From contig CAYSQW010000001.1 in NCBI GenBank assembly GCA_964433135.1, forward strand, positions 248,001 to 312,000: a DNA stretch of 64,000 nt. The letters are read 5' to 3'. The notes beneath the pieces were generated by a model. The model saw only the letters and a list, made by a program, of their open reading frames with translations, was not told where the DNA came from and searched no databases. Shown one piece after another: positions 39,719 to 48,040 of this stretch. The DNA comes from CAYSQW01 sp964433135. GTDB taxonomy: Bacteria > Acidobacteriota > Aminicenantia > Aminicenantales > Aminicenantaceae. Within the stretch, counting starts at the first letter, position 1, and each line of letters opens with the position of its first letter. The position numbers and the translations under genes are program-made.

Positions 39719-40120
39719 ATGTCACGGATGTCGGATAAAGAATCCGAGGCGGGGCTTAAGATCAAGCTGCCTGAAATAGAAACTTTTGCCAATCAATTCC
39801 CCGGATACGAGATTCGGATCGAGATTCCGGAATACACCTCGATCTGCCCCAAGACGGGCCTGCCGGATTTCGGGACGGTGACGATTGTGTATGAACCGAA
39901 TAAGCGGTGCCTGGAATTGAAATCGCTGAAACTGTACATCCTGGCGTATCGAAACATCGGCATTTTTTATGAAAACGCGGTCAATCGCATTCTCGATGAC
40001 GTGGTTGACGCCTGCGGCCCGGTATGGGCCCGCGTGACCGGCTCTTTTACCCCCAGGGGAGGGCTGAAATCGATCATCGAGGCCTGTTATCCCCGGCTGA
40101 AATCGAGGTCGGGAGATTAG
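39719..40120 (+). CDS. queF: NADPH-dependent preQ0 reductase QueF
   Basis: A 133-residue type I QueF that reduces 7-cyano-7-deazaguanine to preQ1 in queuosine synthesis. The catalytic Cys and Asp lie in EYTSICPKTGLPDFGTVTIV; the QueF motif is LELKSLKLY; AYRNIGIFYENAVNRILDDV and ACGPVWARVTGSFTPRGG complete the fold. In the FHE position it has FYE, a variant that occurs in the family. GGGAGG precedes the ATG. The other pathway genes queC, queD and queE form an operon 10 kb away. Confidence 0.92.
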   Translation: MSRMSDKESEAGLKIKLPEIETFANQFPGYEIRIEIPEYTSICPKTGLPDFGTVTIVYEPNKRCLELKSLKLYILAYRNIGIFYENAVNRILDDVVDACGPVWARVTGSFTPRGGLKSIIEACYPRLKSRSGD

Positions 40121-40248
40121 AGCCGTCATCCGTGAAGGGCGAAAGGCCGCCGGGCATCCTTCGGGACCGCCGGATCGGGGAATTCCCATGGCCTCTGTTT
40201 TGAGGTATGCTCCGCGCTGAATCTGAAATGAAATCAGGAAGCATGACA

Positions 40249-41157
40249 ATGAAACACCAAAAATTCGGGCTCACCGATGTGTTCATGCTTACGGCCATCG
40301 TACTCTGGTCGATCAATTTCCCTCTTGTTAAGATCGCGCTGCGGGAGTTTACGCCTCTTGCGTTCAATGGGATCCGCCTGACGTTCGCTTCGCTCGTGCT
40401 TTTGCTTTTTCTTCGATTGCGGGGAGAGAACCTGGCTGTTTCCCGGTCGCTTTTCTGGAAATTAACCGGACTCGGTTTATGCGGAAACACCGCATACCAG
40501 ATGTTCTTCATTCACGGCCTGAACCATACGACCGCTTCCAATACAGCGATCATCATTGCGCTGGCGCCGGTGATCATCGCGTTGACCAGCGCCGCCATGA
40601 AGCAGGAGACCATCCGTCCTGCCGCCTGGGTTGGGATCCTGATCTCGTTTGTCGGTTTTTATCTCGTCATCACGGGGCGGGAAGGACATTTACAGCTTTC
40701 TTGGTCCCATCTGCGCGGCGACCTGTTGATTTTCATGGGAAACCTGTTCTGGGCCCTTTTCACCGTGTTTTCAAAACCTCTGCTCGAGGAGATATCGCCA
40801 CTGAAACTGACGACATGGACGATGACCCTGGGCACTGTTTTTTACCTTCCCTTTTGCGTCGGCGACATGCTTCGGGTACCGGAGGCGGGAATTTCGGTGG
40901 AGGCTTGGGCCGTGCTGTTCTATTCCGGATTTTTCGCCCTGGCCGTCTGCTATGTCATCTGGTACACTTCCGTTCGCAGGGTGGGAAACAGCAAAACCGC
41001 TATTTATGACAATCTGGTCCCTGTTTTTACCATCGTGTTCGCAGGCCTGTTCCTGGCCGAAAGGATTACGGTGATTCAGGGATTGGGCGCGGGTGTCATC
41101 TTTATCGGCGTTTACCTGGCAAGGTCCGGCTACCGGTGGTTTGATCGTCGGGTTTGA
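40249..41157 (+). CDS. EamA/DMT-family transporter
   Basis: A 302-residue drug/metabolite transporter with ten helices in two EamA repeats. Repeat one: FMLTAIVLWSINFPLVKIAL, FTPLAFNGIRLTFASLVLLL and TASNTAIIIALAPVIIALTS. Repeat two: LIFMGNLFWALFTVFSKPLL, AVCYVIWYTSVRRVGNSKTA and YDNLVPVFTIVFAGLFLAER. The ATG at 40249 has AGGAA eight bases upstream; earlier in-frame starts lack one. Substrate unknown. It converges on the polysaccharide cluster. Confidence 0.9.
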   Translation: MKHQKFGLTDVFMLTAIVLWSINFPLVKIALREFTPLAFNGIRLTFASLVLLLFLRLRGENLAVSRSLFWKLTGLGLCGNTAYQMFFIHGLNHTTASNTAIIIALAPVIIALTSAAMKQETIRPAAWVGILISFVGFYLVITGREGHLQLSWSHLRGDLLIFMGNLFWALFTVFSKPLLEEISPLKLTTWTMTLGTVFYLPFCVGDMLRVPEAGISVEAWAVLFYSGFFALAVCYVIWYTSVRRVGNSKTAIYDNLVPVFTIVFAGLFLAERITVIQGLGAGVIFIGVYLARSGYRWFDRRV

Positions 41158-41159
41158 AG

Positions 41160-43109
41160 TCAAAAGCCCCGTTCCGGAAAAAGATCGAATATCCGCGAGT
41201 CGTCGAAATCCTCCAGCCGTGATAAAATGCGCAAAGCGGCTTCTCTTTCTCCGGTGAGAAGATAGCAGGGTGCGAGATGGTTGAGAATCCTCCGCCTGAT
41301 CTTGGGTTGTTTTTCTATTTGAAGAGCGGCTTCGAAACAAAATTCCGCGGCCTGCAGCCGTTTGGCGTTCTTGTATTCTCTCCCTAGGTGCAAGAGGAAT
41401 GCGACATCTATGCGATCGAAGCGATTCCGCGAGATAAGATCATCCAGAAAAGCGTGGAACTCCGGGGAATAAGCTGTAAAAAATTCTTGTGGACGGGAAA
41501 GGATGCGGAAGTCCTCTCGGTCTTCTCCCTCCACGGATATCGGCGCCCCGAAAAGCGTTTCACCATCGGCGAGGCTCAGAGGAACGAGAATCCCTTCTTC
41601 CACGGTTCCGGTTAATAGATAGAACGAGCGTTCCGGATGGCAGCGCATGAGCTTTTCCAGTCCGCCATTGCCATAGCCTGCAAACACCACCCGGTTTTCC
41701 AGGCTCGGATCGTTCAGTATGAATCCGGAGCGCCACCAGTATCCGGGAAAATATTCAAACGGATGATAAAGGGATTTCATTACGACCACGCTTTTTTCAG
41801 GAAGGAGATAATCACGTATCCTCTCGATCGCGCGGGTCGTCCCCTGAAAATCCGCGTCGATCCGCTCGTAATACCACGGAGTTTCTTGGGGGTGAAGCCA
41901 ATCGGGCAGTCGAATGCCGAATGCATAGACGGTAAACAGGATGAGAATGAAGGCGCCGATTCCGCGGATCCGTGAGAGGGAAAGGGAACCGCCTTTCCCC
42001 GCCATCCTTTCCGGGATGAGATCCAGTCCACGGGCGCTGAGAAGAACCAAGCCCGGCACGGCCTCGAAGTAGAAGCGCGCGCCCACCAGGACAGAGGTGG
42101 CCCAGTAGAAATAATAACCAATGATCAGAATTCCCCAACAGCCCGCCAGCAGCAGGATGGCTTCGCGGTCGCGCGCGCCGAGCCGTCCGAAGGCCAGAAG
42201 CGGCAACAGCGCCAGGAAAGAGGATAACGGCCAGCCGAAAAGATGGCGGTTCATATCCTTGAGGTGATTCCAGGTGTTTGCGGCGCCCAGCATGGGGGTA
42301 TGCTCGAAATCGGTGAATCCGGATCGTCCGAAACCCAATCCGTGGGCTTCGCCGTAGCGGACACTGTATCCCATGCGCAGGGGATGACCGTTGGTTTTCA
42401 GGTTGTACGCCATAAACACGCACATCATGGAAAGGGCCGTTAGTCCCAATACGACGACGGATTTCCAGGCTTCCCTCCTCCGCGACCACAGGCGGCGGAC
42501 ATAAAAGAGCAGAACCGGAAACGCAACCAGTCCGGCAGAGTAAGGGCGGATGAGAAATCCCATTCCCCAGGCCAGTCCCGCCGCCAGTGCATTCCCCCAC
42601 CCTTTTGTTTTCAAGCTACGCAGAATGAAATATAGGAAAAGCAGGAGGAAAAACATGCAGCCGGTATGGGCCATCATGGTCGAGGACATGAGAAGCATCC
42701 AGATTGAAGAGGCTCCCAGGAGTGACGCCAGGACGGCTGTACGGTGTCCGAATAGTTCTCGCCCGACCAGAAAGATCAGGATGATCGTCCCGGCTCCAAG
42801 AAGAGGATTGATGATCCAGGGAACGCCAAGAAGCAGCCCGATAAGCAGCAGCAGCGGCTGCCCCGGGGGATACTGGCTGTACCAGCGGCCGTTGTTGATG
42901 ATGTGCGGAAACGTGAAAAATTCACCCGCGCAGGGAGACTCCGCCGTGAGACGACCGGTTTTGAAAATCTTGGCCTGGAAAAGGTATCCGATCTCGTCAT
43001 TGATATGAGGGATCCCATCCAAAATCCGGGTGGAAAACAAGCCGCAGAACAGGAACACGAAAAGGGCTGCGGCATATACCGGCCATGAATTGCGGAATTT
43101 TTTTCGCAC
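41160..43109 (-). CDS. GT39/ArnT-like membrane glycosyltransferase with TPR-like tail
   Basis: A 649-residue polytopic protein. The N-terminal membrane part carries the GT-C acidic motif in GIPHINDEIGYLFQAKIFK and NGRWYSQYPPGQPLLLLIG, as in dolichyl-phosphate/undecaprenyl-phosphate sugar transferases. About eleven helices follow, then a periplasmic part and a C-terminal helical-repeat stretch (LGREYKNAKRLQAAEFCFEA; LNHLAPCYLLTGEREAALRI). It may glycosylate a lipid or surface polymer. It is the last gene of the polysaccharide cluster. Confidence 0.75.
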   Translation of the reverse strand: MRKKFRNSWPVYAAALFVFLFCGLFSTRILDGIPHINDEIGYLFQAKIFKTGRLTAESPCAGEFFTFPHIINNGRWYSQYPPGQPLLLLIGLLLGVPWIINPLLGAGTIILIFLVGRELFGHRTAVLASLLGASSIWMLLMSSTMMAHTGCMFFLLLFLYFILRSLKTKGWGNALAAGLAWGMGFLIRPYSAGLVAFPVLLFYVRRLWSRRREAWKSVVVLGLTALSMMCVFMAYNLKTNGHPLRMGYSVRYGEAHGLGFGRSGFTDFEHTPMLGAANTWNHLKDMNRHLFGWPLSSFLALLPLLAFGRLGARDREAILLLAGCWGILIIGYYFYWATSVLVGARFYFEAVPGLVLLSARGLDLIPERMAGKGGSLSLSRIRGIGAFILILFTVYAFGIRLPDWLHPQETPWYYERIDADFQGTTRAIERIRDYLLPEKSVVVMKSLYHPFEYFPGYWWRSGFILNDPSLENRVVFAGYGNGGLEKLMRCHPERSFYLLTGTVEEGILVPLSLADGETLFGAPISVEGEDREDFRILSRPQEFFTAYSPEFHAFLDDLISRNRFDRIDVAFLLHLGREYKNAKRLQAAEFCFEAALQIEKQPKIRRRILNHLAPCYLLTGEREAALRILSRLEDFDDSRIFDLFPERGF

Positions 43110-43127
43110 TATCGTTATTCCTTTTTA

Positions 43128-44456
43128 TCAGACAATCCTTATATCCAGTTTTCTTTTAGTATAATAATAGAGCAGTCCCATCGTCAGCAGGAAAGACGCT
43201 GAGGTGGCTAGGGCGGCCCCGATTATTCCCATAGATGGGATGAGCAGGGTATTTGCAGCCATATTGAATAAAAGAGTCAAGCAGGCCCGGTAGAGTTGAT
43301 ACTCCGGGAATCCCGATTGCGTCAGCAAACTTCCACAGATATTGAATCCGGATAAAAGAGTGATGCCGAACAGGAGGATATAGAAAGGAATGATAACCGA
43401 GGAATATACTGTGTCTTGCCAGAAAATCCGAACGATCGGAGGAAAGACGATGACGGCGGCGGCGGCGAGGGGAATAAAGAGAAAATAGGTATTCCTGATC
43501 AACCGCCGAATCAGAAGCGTGAGCTCGGATTTTTTCCCTTCGGAGTACAGTTTGGAGATAACGGGATTGAAGTTAATCCGGATGATAAAAGTAAAACTCA
43601 ACATCCCCCGGGCCGCCGCGGCGGCCAGGCTGTAAACACCGACAGCCTGGTCTGACATGAAAAAGCCGATCATGATGATATCGACTTTGGCATTGACATC
43701 GGAGACGGCTCCCGCCACAAGAGTTTTGCTTCCGAATGCGAGGTGTCTCTTTATCCACGGAAGAAGTTTCCGTATCCTATATTCGGGAGTGATCAATCTA
43801 TTCATATAGGGAGCCAGGCTCAGAAAAAGGATCAATTCGGTTGCCGGGAAGGCTAAAATCGTCGTCTCGAGATTTTTGCCAAGGAATATCGATGTTAGGA
43901 TCAAAGTCAACAGCAGGATCCATCTCAAGCTTTGATAAACCGCATAGCTCTTCATCTTTCTTAGGCCGTTTAAAAGCCCCATGGAGACTTTGTTCAGAGA
44001 GAATAAAGGGAGTCCAATGATGAGGCTTTTCAAAGCGAGGGCGACTTCAGGACTTTTAAAAAAGCCGCTGAAGGAAAGGCGCAAATGCCAGGCCAGGATG
44101 GCAAAGGCGAGAGATGTCAAGGTAACCGAGATATACGCAGCCGAAAGGATATTGTTCAATTCCTTTCCGTTTTCGCTGAATTCCGCGGAGTATTTTACCA
44201 CGGAGATATGGATGCCCAAAACCGCGAATATAGCTAGGATGGAATAGATGGAATACGCCTGGCTGAAGATACCCAGCCCGCGTGAAGTAAAATATGCGCC
44301 GATAAAGACGTGGATCAGGATACCGCTGATGCTTAAAAGCCCGAGGCTGACAAAATTCCACAGGACGCCGACAACGAAGTTGTTATGAAGGAAATCCGAT
44401 CCCGCCTTAAGAAGTCTCCGGATTCCTGTTTTGGTGAGTCTGCGTCTCATTATCAT
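43128..44456 (-). CDS. Polysaccharide/O-antigen flippase (Wzx/MATE-like)
   Basis: A 442-residue MOP-superfamily exporter with twelve to fourteen helices: FVSLGLLSISGILIHVFIGA, GLGIFSQAYSIYSILAIFAV, LALKSLIIGLPLFSLNKVSM, FGSKTLVAGAVSDVNAKVDI and IMIGFFMSDQAVGVYSLAAA. It would flip undecaprenyl-linked oligosaccharide across the inner membrane. The gene follows the CapK-like ligase, with the glycosyltransferase fragment between. Confidence 0.88.
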   Translation of the reverse strand: MIMRRRLTKTGIRRLLKAGSDFLHNNFVVGVLWNFVSLGLLSISGILIHVFIGAYFTSRGLGIFSQAYSIYSILAIFAVLGIHISVVKYSAEFSENGKELNNILSAAYISVTLTSLAFAILAWHLRLSFSGFFKSPEVALALKSLIIGLPLFSLNKVSMGLLNGLRKMKSYAVYQSLRWILLLTLILTSIFLGKNLETTILAFPATELILFLSLAPYMNRLITPEYRIRKLLPWIKRHLAFGSKTLVAGAVSDVNAKVDIIMIGFFMSDQAVGVYSLAAAAARGMLSFTFIIRINFNPVISKLYSEGKKSELTLLIRRLIRNTYFLFIPLAAAAVIVFPPIVRIFWQDTVYSSVIIPFYILLFGITLLSGFNICGSLLTQSGFPEYQLYRACLTLLFNMAANTLLIPSMGIIGAALATSASFLLTMGLLYYYTKRKLDIRIV

Positions 44457-44465
44457 TTTATCGGT

Positions 44466-44630
44466 CTATTTAGACGGCAGCAGATCTTTTTGCGCTGCGG
44501 ATAAGGCTCTCCGACAGGTCTCAATCCAATGATGAGCGATACGATCCCATGCAAAGTCATCCAGCCGTGTTCGCACTTTTTGCCTCTGCGTCGGTTGTTG
44601 TGTTCTCTGAAAAAGACCCCTCTTTATACA
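44466..44630 (-). pseudogene. C-terminal remnant of a GT4 glycosyltransferase
   Basis: The minus-strand frame that runs from the CapK-like stop to a TAG at 44466-44468 gives about 54 residues ending VRTRLDDFAWDRIAHHWIET and CRRALSAAQKDLLPSK. The Phe-x-Trp-Asp-Arg-Ile-Ala helix is the usual C-terminus of group-4 glycosyltransferases. There is no start codon and the catalytic domains are absent, so this is a leftover of a deleted gene, immediately after the neighbour's stop. Confidence 0.6.
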
Positions 44631-45962
44631 TCATGCTCCGTGTTTATCTCCCAATGATGATATAATATATCGTCTTTTTCCGGACGGCGGAAGCGGGATG
44701 GTCTTCGGATACTCGAACCGGATCTCCATGTCGCCGCCGCCTAAGAGGGAAATCTCATCCCTCAATATTTTTTGACCGGGATCTTTCCGGTAGCGGTTGT
44801 TGACGGCCAATCTGATGACGATCCCGTCCGTCGTATCCTGAACGACCTGGAATTGTTCGATGCCGTCGATTTTTTGGATGATGATATTGAAATGGTGGCA
44901 TAAAAGGTGCCGGCCGGATTTGGTGACGATGATATCGACTTCACGGCCGATGAGTTTCTTTATCCATTTCCAGGACCTTCCGCATGGGCAGGGGCCGCTG
45001 CCCGGAATCCCGATGTCTCCGATGTCGTACCGGATCATCGGCATGGCTGTATTGGTCAGGCTTGTCAGGAGGATGCGGCTGAGGGGGCCGTCGGGTGTTT
45101 CGGTCCCTTCCGGCTCGAATTCCACGTATACGGATGGCAGAAGGTGAAAAGCTCCATGTTCGCATTGGTTGGCAACGGCCATGCCCTCTCCGCCGTACAT
45201 GTCGAATATCCGGCTTTGAAATGCGGTTTCGATGGTTTTGCGGTAATGGGGATACAGTGTATCGCCGGTGCTGACCACCACCTGGGGGTGGAGAGCGTAA
45301 CTTGGATTCCGGAGCAGAAAATCCGCCAGAAGATAGATGCCGCCGGCATAGCCTCTTAACATGACCGGCCGAAAACGAACGGCTTTCTTCATGAATGAAT
45401 GGAGGAAGTCGTCGTCCAGCTTGTCGATCGGCATGTAGAGACAGTTGAATAATTTGTCCTCCACGCGTTTGGACCATCCCAGGTTTCCTCGATACTGGAG
45501 GCGGACCCAGGGATCGCCGATTTTCCATCCGGCCCAGCTCCAGCCCGAGAACGCTCCCGCGATAAACCAGCTGTGGTGAAATTTCGTCTTGTAGTAAACG
45601 AAGGGCTCTCCGGTGGAACCGCTGCTGCGGCCGGACATGAATTTTCGCTTGTCCACAGTCCGGTCGAGAACATCGTCTCCGGCTTTAAGCAGTTGGGTCT
45701 TATGTGTTTTCGGGAGTTTCCGCAGATCCGTTAATTTGTCAACATCATGCGGCGATACTCCTTTTCCGTTCCAGAGCTCTCTGTAAAACGGAACGTGATG
45801 ATAGGCGTGATCGAGAATTTTTTTCAAGCGGTCGAGCTGAAAGGCTTCGATCCGTTCGGGCGTCCACGTTTCCATATCCTTGAGCTTGGAAAAAATTTCC
45901 AGGACGTTCCATCCGTGTATTCTTTCTCCGAGCCGGAACAAGGTCCTTTTCCACATATTCAA
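44631..45962 (-). CDS. Phenylacetate-CoA ligase-like / CapK adenylate-forming protein
   Basis: A 443-residue ANL-superfamily protein of the PaaK/CapK type found in capsule clusters. It has LDHAYHHVPFYRELW near the start, the phosphate-binding loop MSGRSSGSTGEPFVYY, YGGEGMAVANQCEHG, MIRYDIGDIGIPGSGPCPCG (Tyr-x-Ile-Gly-Asp adenylate motif with two Cys), and KKLIGREVDIIVTKSGRHLL. The substrate is unknown; in surface-polysaccharide clusters such enzymes may activate an acyl or amino acid group for decoration. Confidence 0.85.
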   Translation of the reverse strand: MNMWKRTLFRLGERIHGWNVLEIFSKLKDMETWTPERIEAFQLDRLKKILDHAYHHVPFYRELWNGKGVSPHDVDKLTDLRKLPKTHKTQLLKAGDDVLDRTVDKRKFMSGRSSGSTGEPFVYYKTKFHHSWFIAGAFSGWSWAGWKIGDPWVRLQYRGNLGWSKRVEDKLFNCLYMPIDKLDDDFLHSFMKKAVRFRPVMLRGYAGGIYLLADFLLRNPSYALHPQVVVSTGDTLYPHYRKTIETAFQSRIFDMYGGEGMAVANQCEHGAFHLLPSVYVEFEPEGTETPDGPLSRILLTSLTNTAMPMIRYDIGDIGIPGSGPCPCGRSWKWIKKLIGREVDIIVTKSGRHLLCHHFNIIIQKIDGIEQFQVVQDTTDGIVIRLAVNNRYRKDPGQKILRDEISLLGGGDMEIRFEYPKTIPLPPSGKRRYIISSLGDKHGA

Positions 45963-46025
45963 CTGAAGGCTCCCTTCCCGAAATGGAGTAAAGTCCTTTT
46001 TTTCGGCGGGTCATGCGTTTGAAAT

Positions 46026-47066
46026 CTATGTTCGATCATTGTCCTGTCCTTGGTATGTGTCGATCAGGTCGACGATCCAGGGAGTGACGTCGATTTTATC
46101 CTCCAGCATCCGGGCGCGCTTATCCGCCCATTCCTTTTTCAGGCTCTTTTTCCCCAGCGTCCGCTGAATGTATTCCATGGCCGCTTTCTGTTCGGCGAAG
46201 GAATGGACCAGCTGGTATTTCTCCTCCAGTTCCATGAGATATCCCAGTGACAGGCTGCTTACGAAAACGGAAGGTGTTCCCAAAACCGCGGCTTCGGAAG
46301 CCATGGTCGCCCCTTCCCCGATATACATGGAGGCGTAGAAGAGAAGGTCGTGGATCTTTTCGGGGCTGACGGTCAATCGGTGGGGCTCCAGCTCCGGAGG
46401 CAAAGGCGCTTCGGAGGAGATGAAAACGTCCCCATGCGCCTTCAATGATGCGACAAGTCTTCTTTTGCCGGACTCGGAGAATCCCGCCTGTCCGATGTCG
46501 TGACTGGCTCCCCAGGAAACGAACCGCAGAATGAAAAACGGGGAGTCCGGCTGAACATGGAGTTCCTTTAATACCGAAGCATCGGGAACGAACTCGTTCG
46601 GATGCAGGTAGGCCAGTTCCTGATAGCCGCTGTAGCGGATGTGTTTTTTCCCCATATCACCTTGATAGCAGGAAGGCGTGCAGATTTTTGTGGCGAAAGG
46701 ATAGGAAATCAGGTTCTGCATCTTGGCATGTTCCGTGTCATAGAATACGATGCTGGGAATTCGGAGCCATTGTGCAGCGTGGACGTTGAAAGTACCCGCA
46801 ACGCTCAGGATAACCCGCGGATTGAATTTCCGGGCGATCTGCAGCAGCCGCGCTTCGTGGATAAAAAGCTCGCGCAGGAGTCCGAATTTTCTTTTTGAGG
46901 GGCGGGAAAGCAATTTGTATTCCAAACCGTAGCTTTTCAATAGGAGATCGACGCCGTCTTTTTGCCGTGCCGTGATTATGACCGAATGTTTGCGCTGCCA
47001 CGTCATGACGGCATTACGGAAAAAATGGACGTGAGCCGGGTGGCCGATATCGATGAGAATGTTCAT
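46026..47066 (-). CDS. DUF354 (GT-B-like) protein
   Basis: A 346-residue protein of the DUF354 family, related in fold to UDP-GlcNAc 2-epimerase/GT-B enzymes. Landmarks: MNILIDIGHPAHVHFFRNAV, VIITARQKDGVDLLLKSYGL, VAGTFNVHAAQWLRIPSIVF, DTEHAKMQNLISYPFATKIC, RFVSWGASHDIGQAGFS and YIGEGATMASEAAVLGTPSV. It is usual in archaeal and bacterial surface-glycan clusters. Its start overlaps the GT2 gene end by four bases. Confidence 0.85.
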   Translation of the reverse strand: MNILIDIGHPAHVHFFRNAVMTWQRKHSVIITARQKDGVDLLLKSYGLEYKLLSRPSKRKFGLLRELFIHEARLLQIARKFNPRVILSVAGTFNVHAAQWLRIPSIVFYDTEHAKMQNLISYPFATKICTPSCYQGDMGKKHIRYSGYQELAYLHPNEFVPDASVLKELHVQPDSPFFILRFVSWGASHDIGQAGFSESGKRRLVASLKAHGDVFISSEAPLPPELEPHRLTVSPEKIHDLLFYASMYIGEGATMASEAAVLGTPSVFVSSLSLGYLMELEEKYQLVHSFAEQKAAMEYIQRTLGKKSLKKEWADKRARMLEDKIDVTPWIVDLIDTYQGQDNDRT

Positions 47067-48022
47067 TTTTGCTTGTCTTTAAGGAACCTGCGCTTCATGT
47101 AATAAAGCATTTCTTCTTGATTGAGACGCATCCGGGCGAACATATCCAGGATGAAACCGGTCAATAGGGCCAGCAGAGAGAGCAGGACCAGGAATCCGGA
47201 CAAAAATCCCGCCCATTTATGGGGAAAAAAACCTCCTGTGTGGATATAATGGATAAACAGGAAAACACCGAATAGGCCGCCGAGCGCAAACATCAACCCG
47301 GAGATAAAACCGAACAGTCTGAGAGGTTTGAAATCCCGGAGGGTTTTCATGATTATTTTCATGGTTTTGAAGGCGTATTTGAACAGATTGGATGCGACCT
47401 TGGATTTTCCATGGGTTCGCGGACCCTTGAGCCGGATGGGAATTTCCACGATCGGGATATTCTTGATGGAAAAATCCAGAAAAGTCTCATGGGTATACGT
47501 GAATGCCCCGAAAATATTCAAGCGCAGGAGCGCTTCGCGTGAATAGGCCCTGAATCCGCAGGAAACATCATGAAACTTCTGCCCGCTTATTTTGCTGACA
47601 AGATAGGACATGAGTTGGTTGCCCCAGAACTTGAGACGACTGCCGTCCGGCCGGTAATCCGGATCCATAAATCGGGAAGCCGTGACGAAATCCCCGCGTT
47701 TTTCAACGATCGGATCGATAAGCTTTTGCATGTCCCTGGGATCGAACTGTCCGTCGGCGTCGATGTTGATCAGAATATCCGGATTCGAGGCGGCGGCGGC
47801 GGTCAAACCGGTTTGAAAAGAGGCCCCCACCCCTCTGTTCCTTGGGTGTTTTACGACTTTTGCGCCGTTCTGTTCGGCGATCTCCGCCGATCGGTCGCCG
47901 GAACCGTCATCGATGACGATGATGCCGTCGATGTACGGCGGGATGTCACGGATGACGGCGGCAATGGTGTTCTCTTCATTGAAAACGGGGATGATGACGA
48001 TGATCTTGTGATTTTTATACAT
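47063..48022 (-). CDS. GT2 family glycosyltransferase (polyprenyl-phosphate sugar type)
   Basis: A 319-residue GT-A fold enzyme: IIVIIPVFNEENTIAAVIRD, DGIIVIDDGSGDRSAEIAEQ, VVKHPRNRGVGASFQTGLTA, DILINIDADGQFDPRDMQKL (DxD motif) and SCGFRAYSREALLRLNIFGA. Two C-terminal helices (LFGFISGLMFALGGLFGVFL; FLSGFLVLLSLLALLTGFIL) anchor it in the membrane. It probably makes undecaprenyl-phosphate sugar, the donor for the GT39-like proteins on either side. Confidence 0.9.
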   Translation of the reverse strand: MYKNHKIIVIIPVFNEENTIAAVIRDIPPYIDGIIVIDDGSGDRSAEIAEQNGAKVVKHPRNRGVGASFQTGLTAAAASNPDILINIDADGQFDPRDMQKLIDPIVEKRGDFVTASRFMDPDYRPDGSRLKFWGNQLMSYLVSKISGQKFHDVSCGFRAYSREALLRLNIFGAFTYTHETFLDFSIKNIPIVEIPIRLKGPRTHGKSKVASNLFKYAFKTMKIIMKTLRDFKPLRLFGFISGLMFALGGLFGVFLFIHYIHTGGFFPHKWAGFLSGFLVLLSLLALLTGFILDMFARMRLNQEEMLYYMKRRFLKDKQK

Positions 48023-48040
48023 GGATCTTCCGTTAATTTA

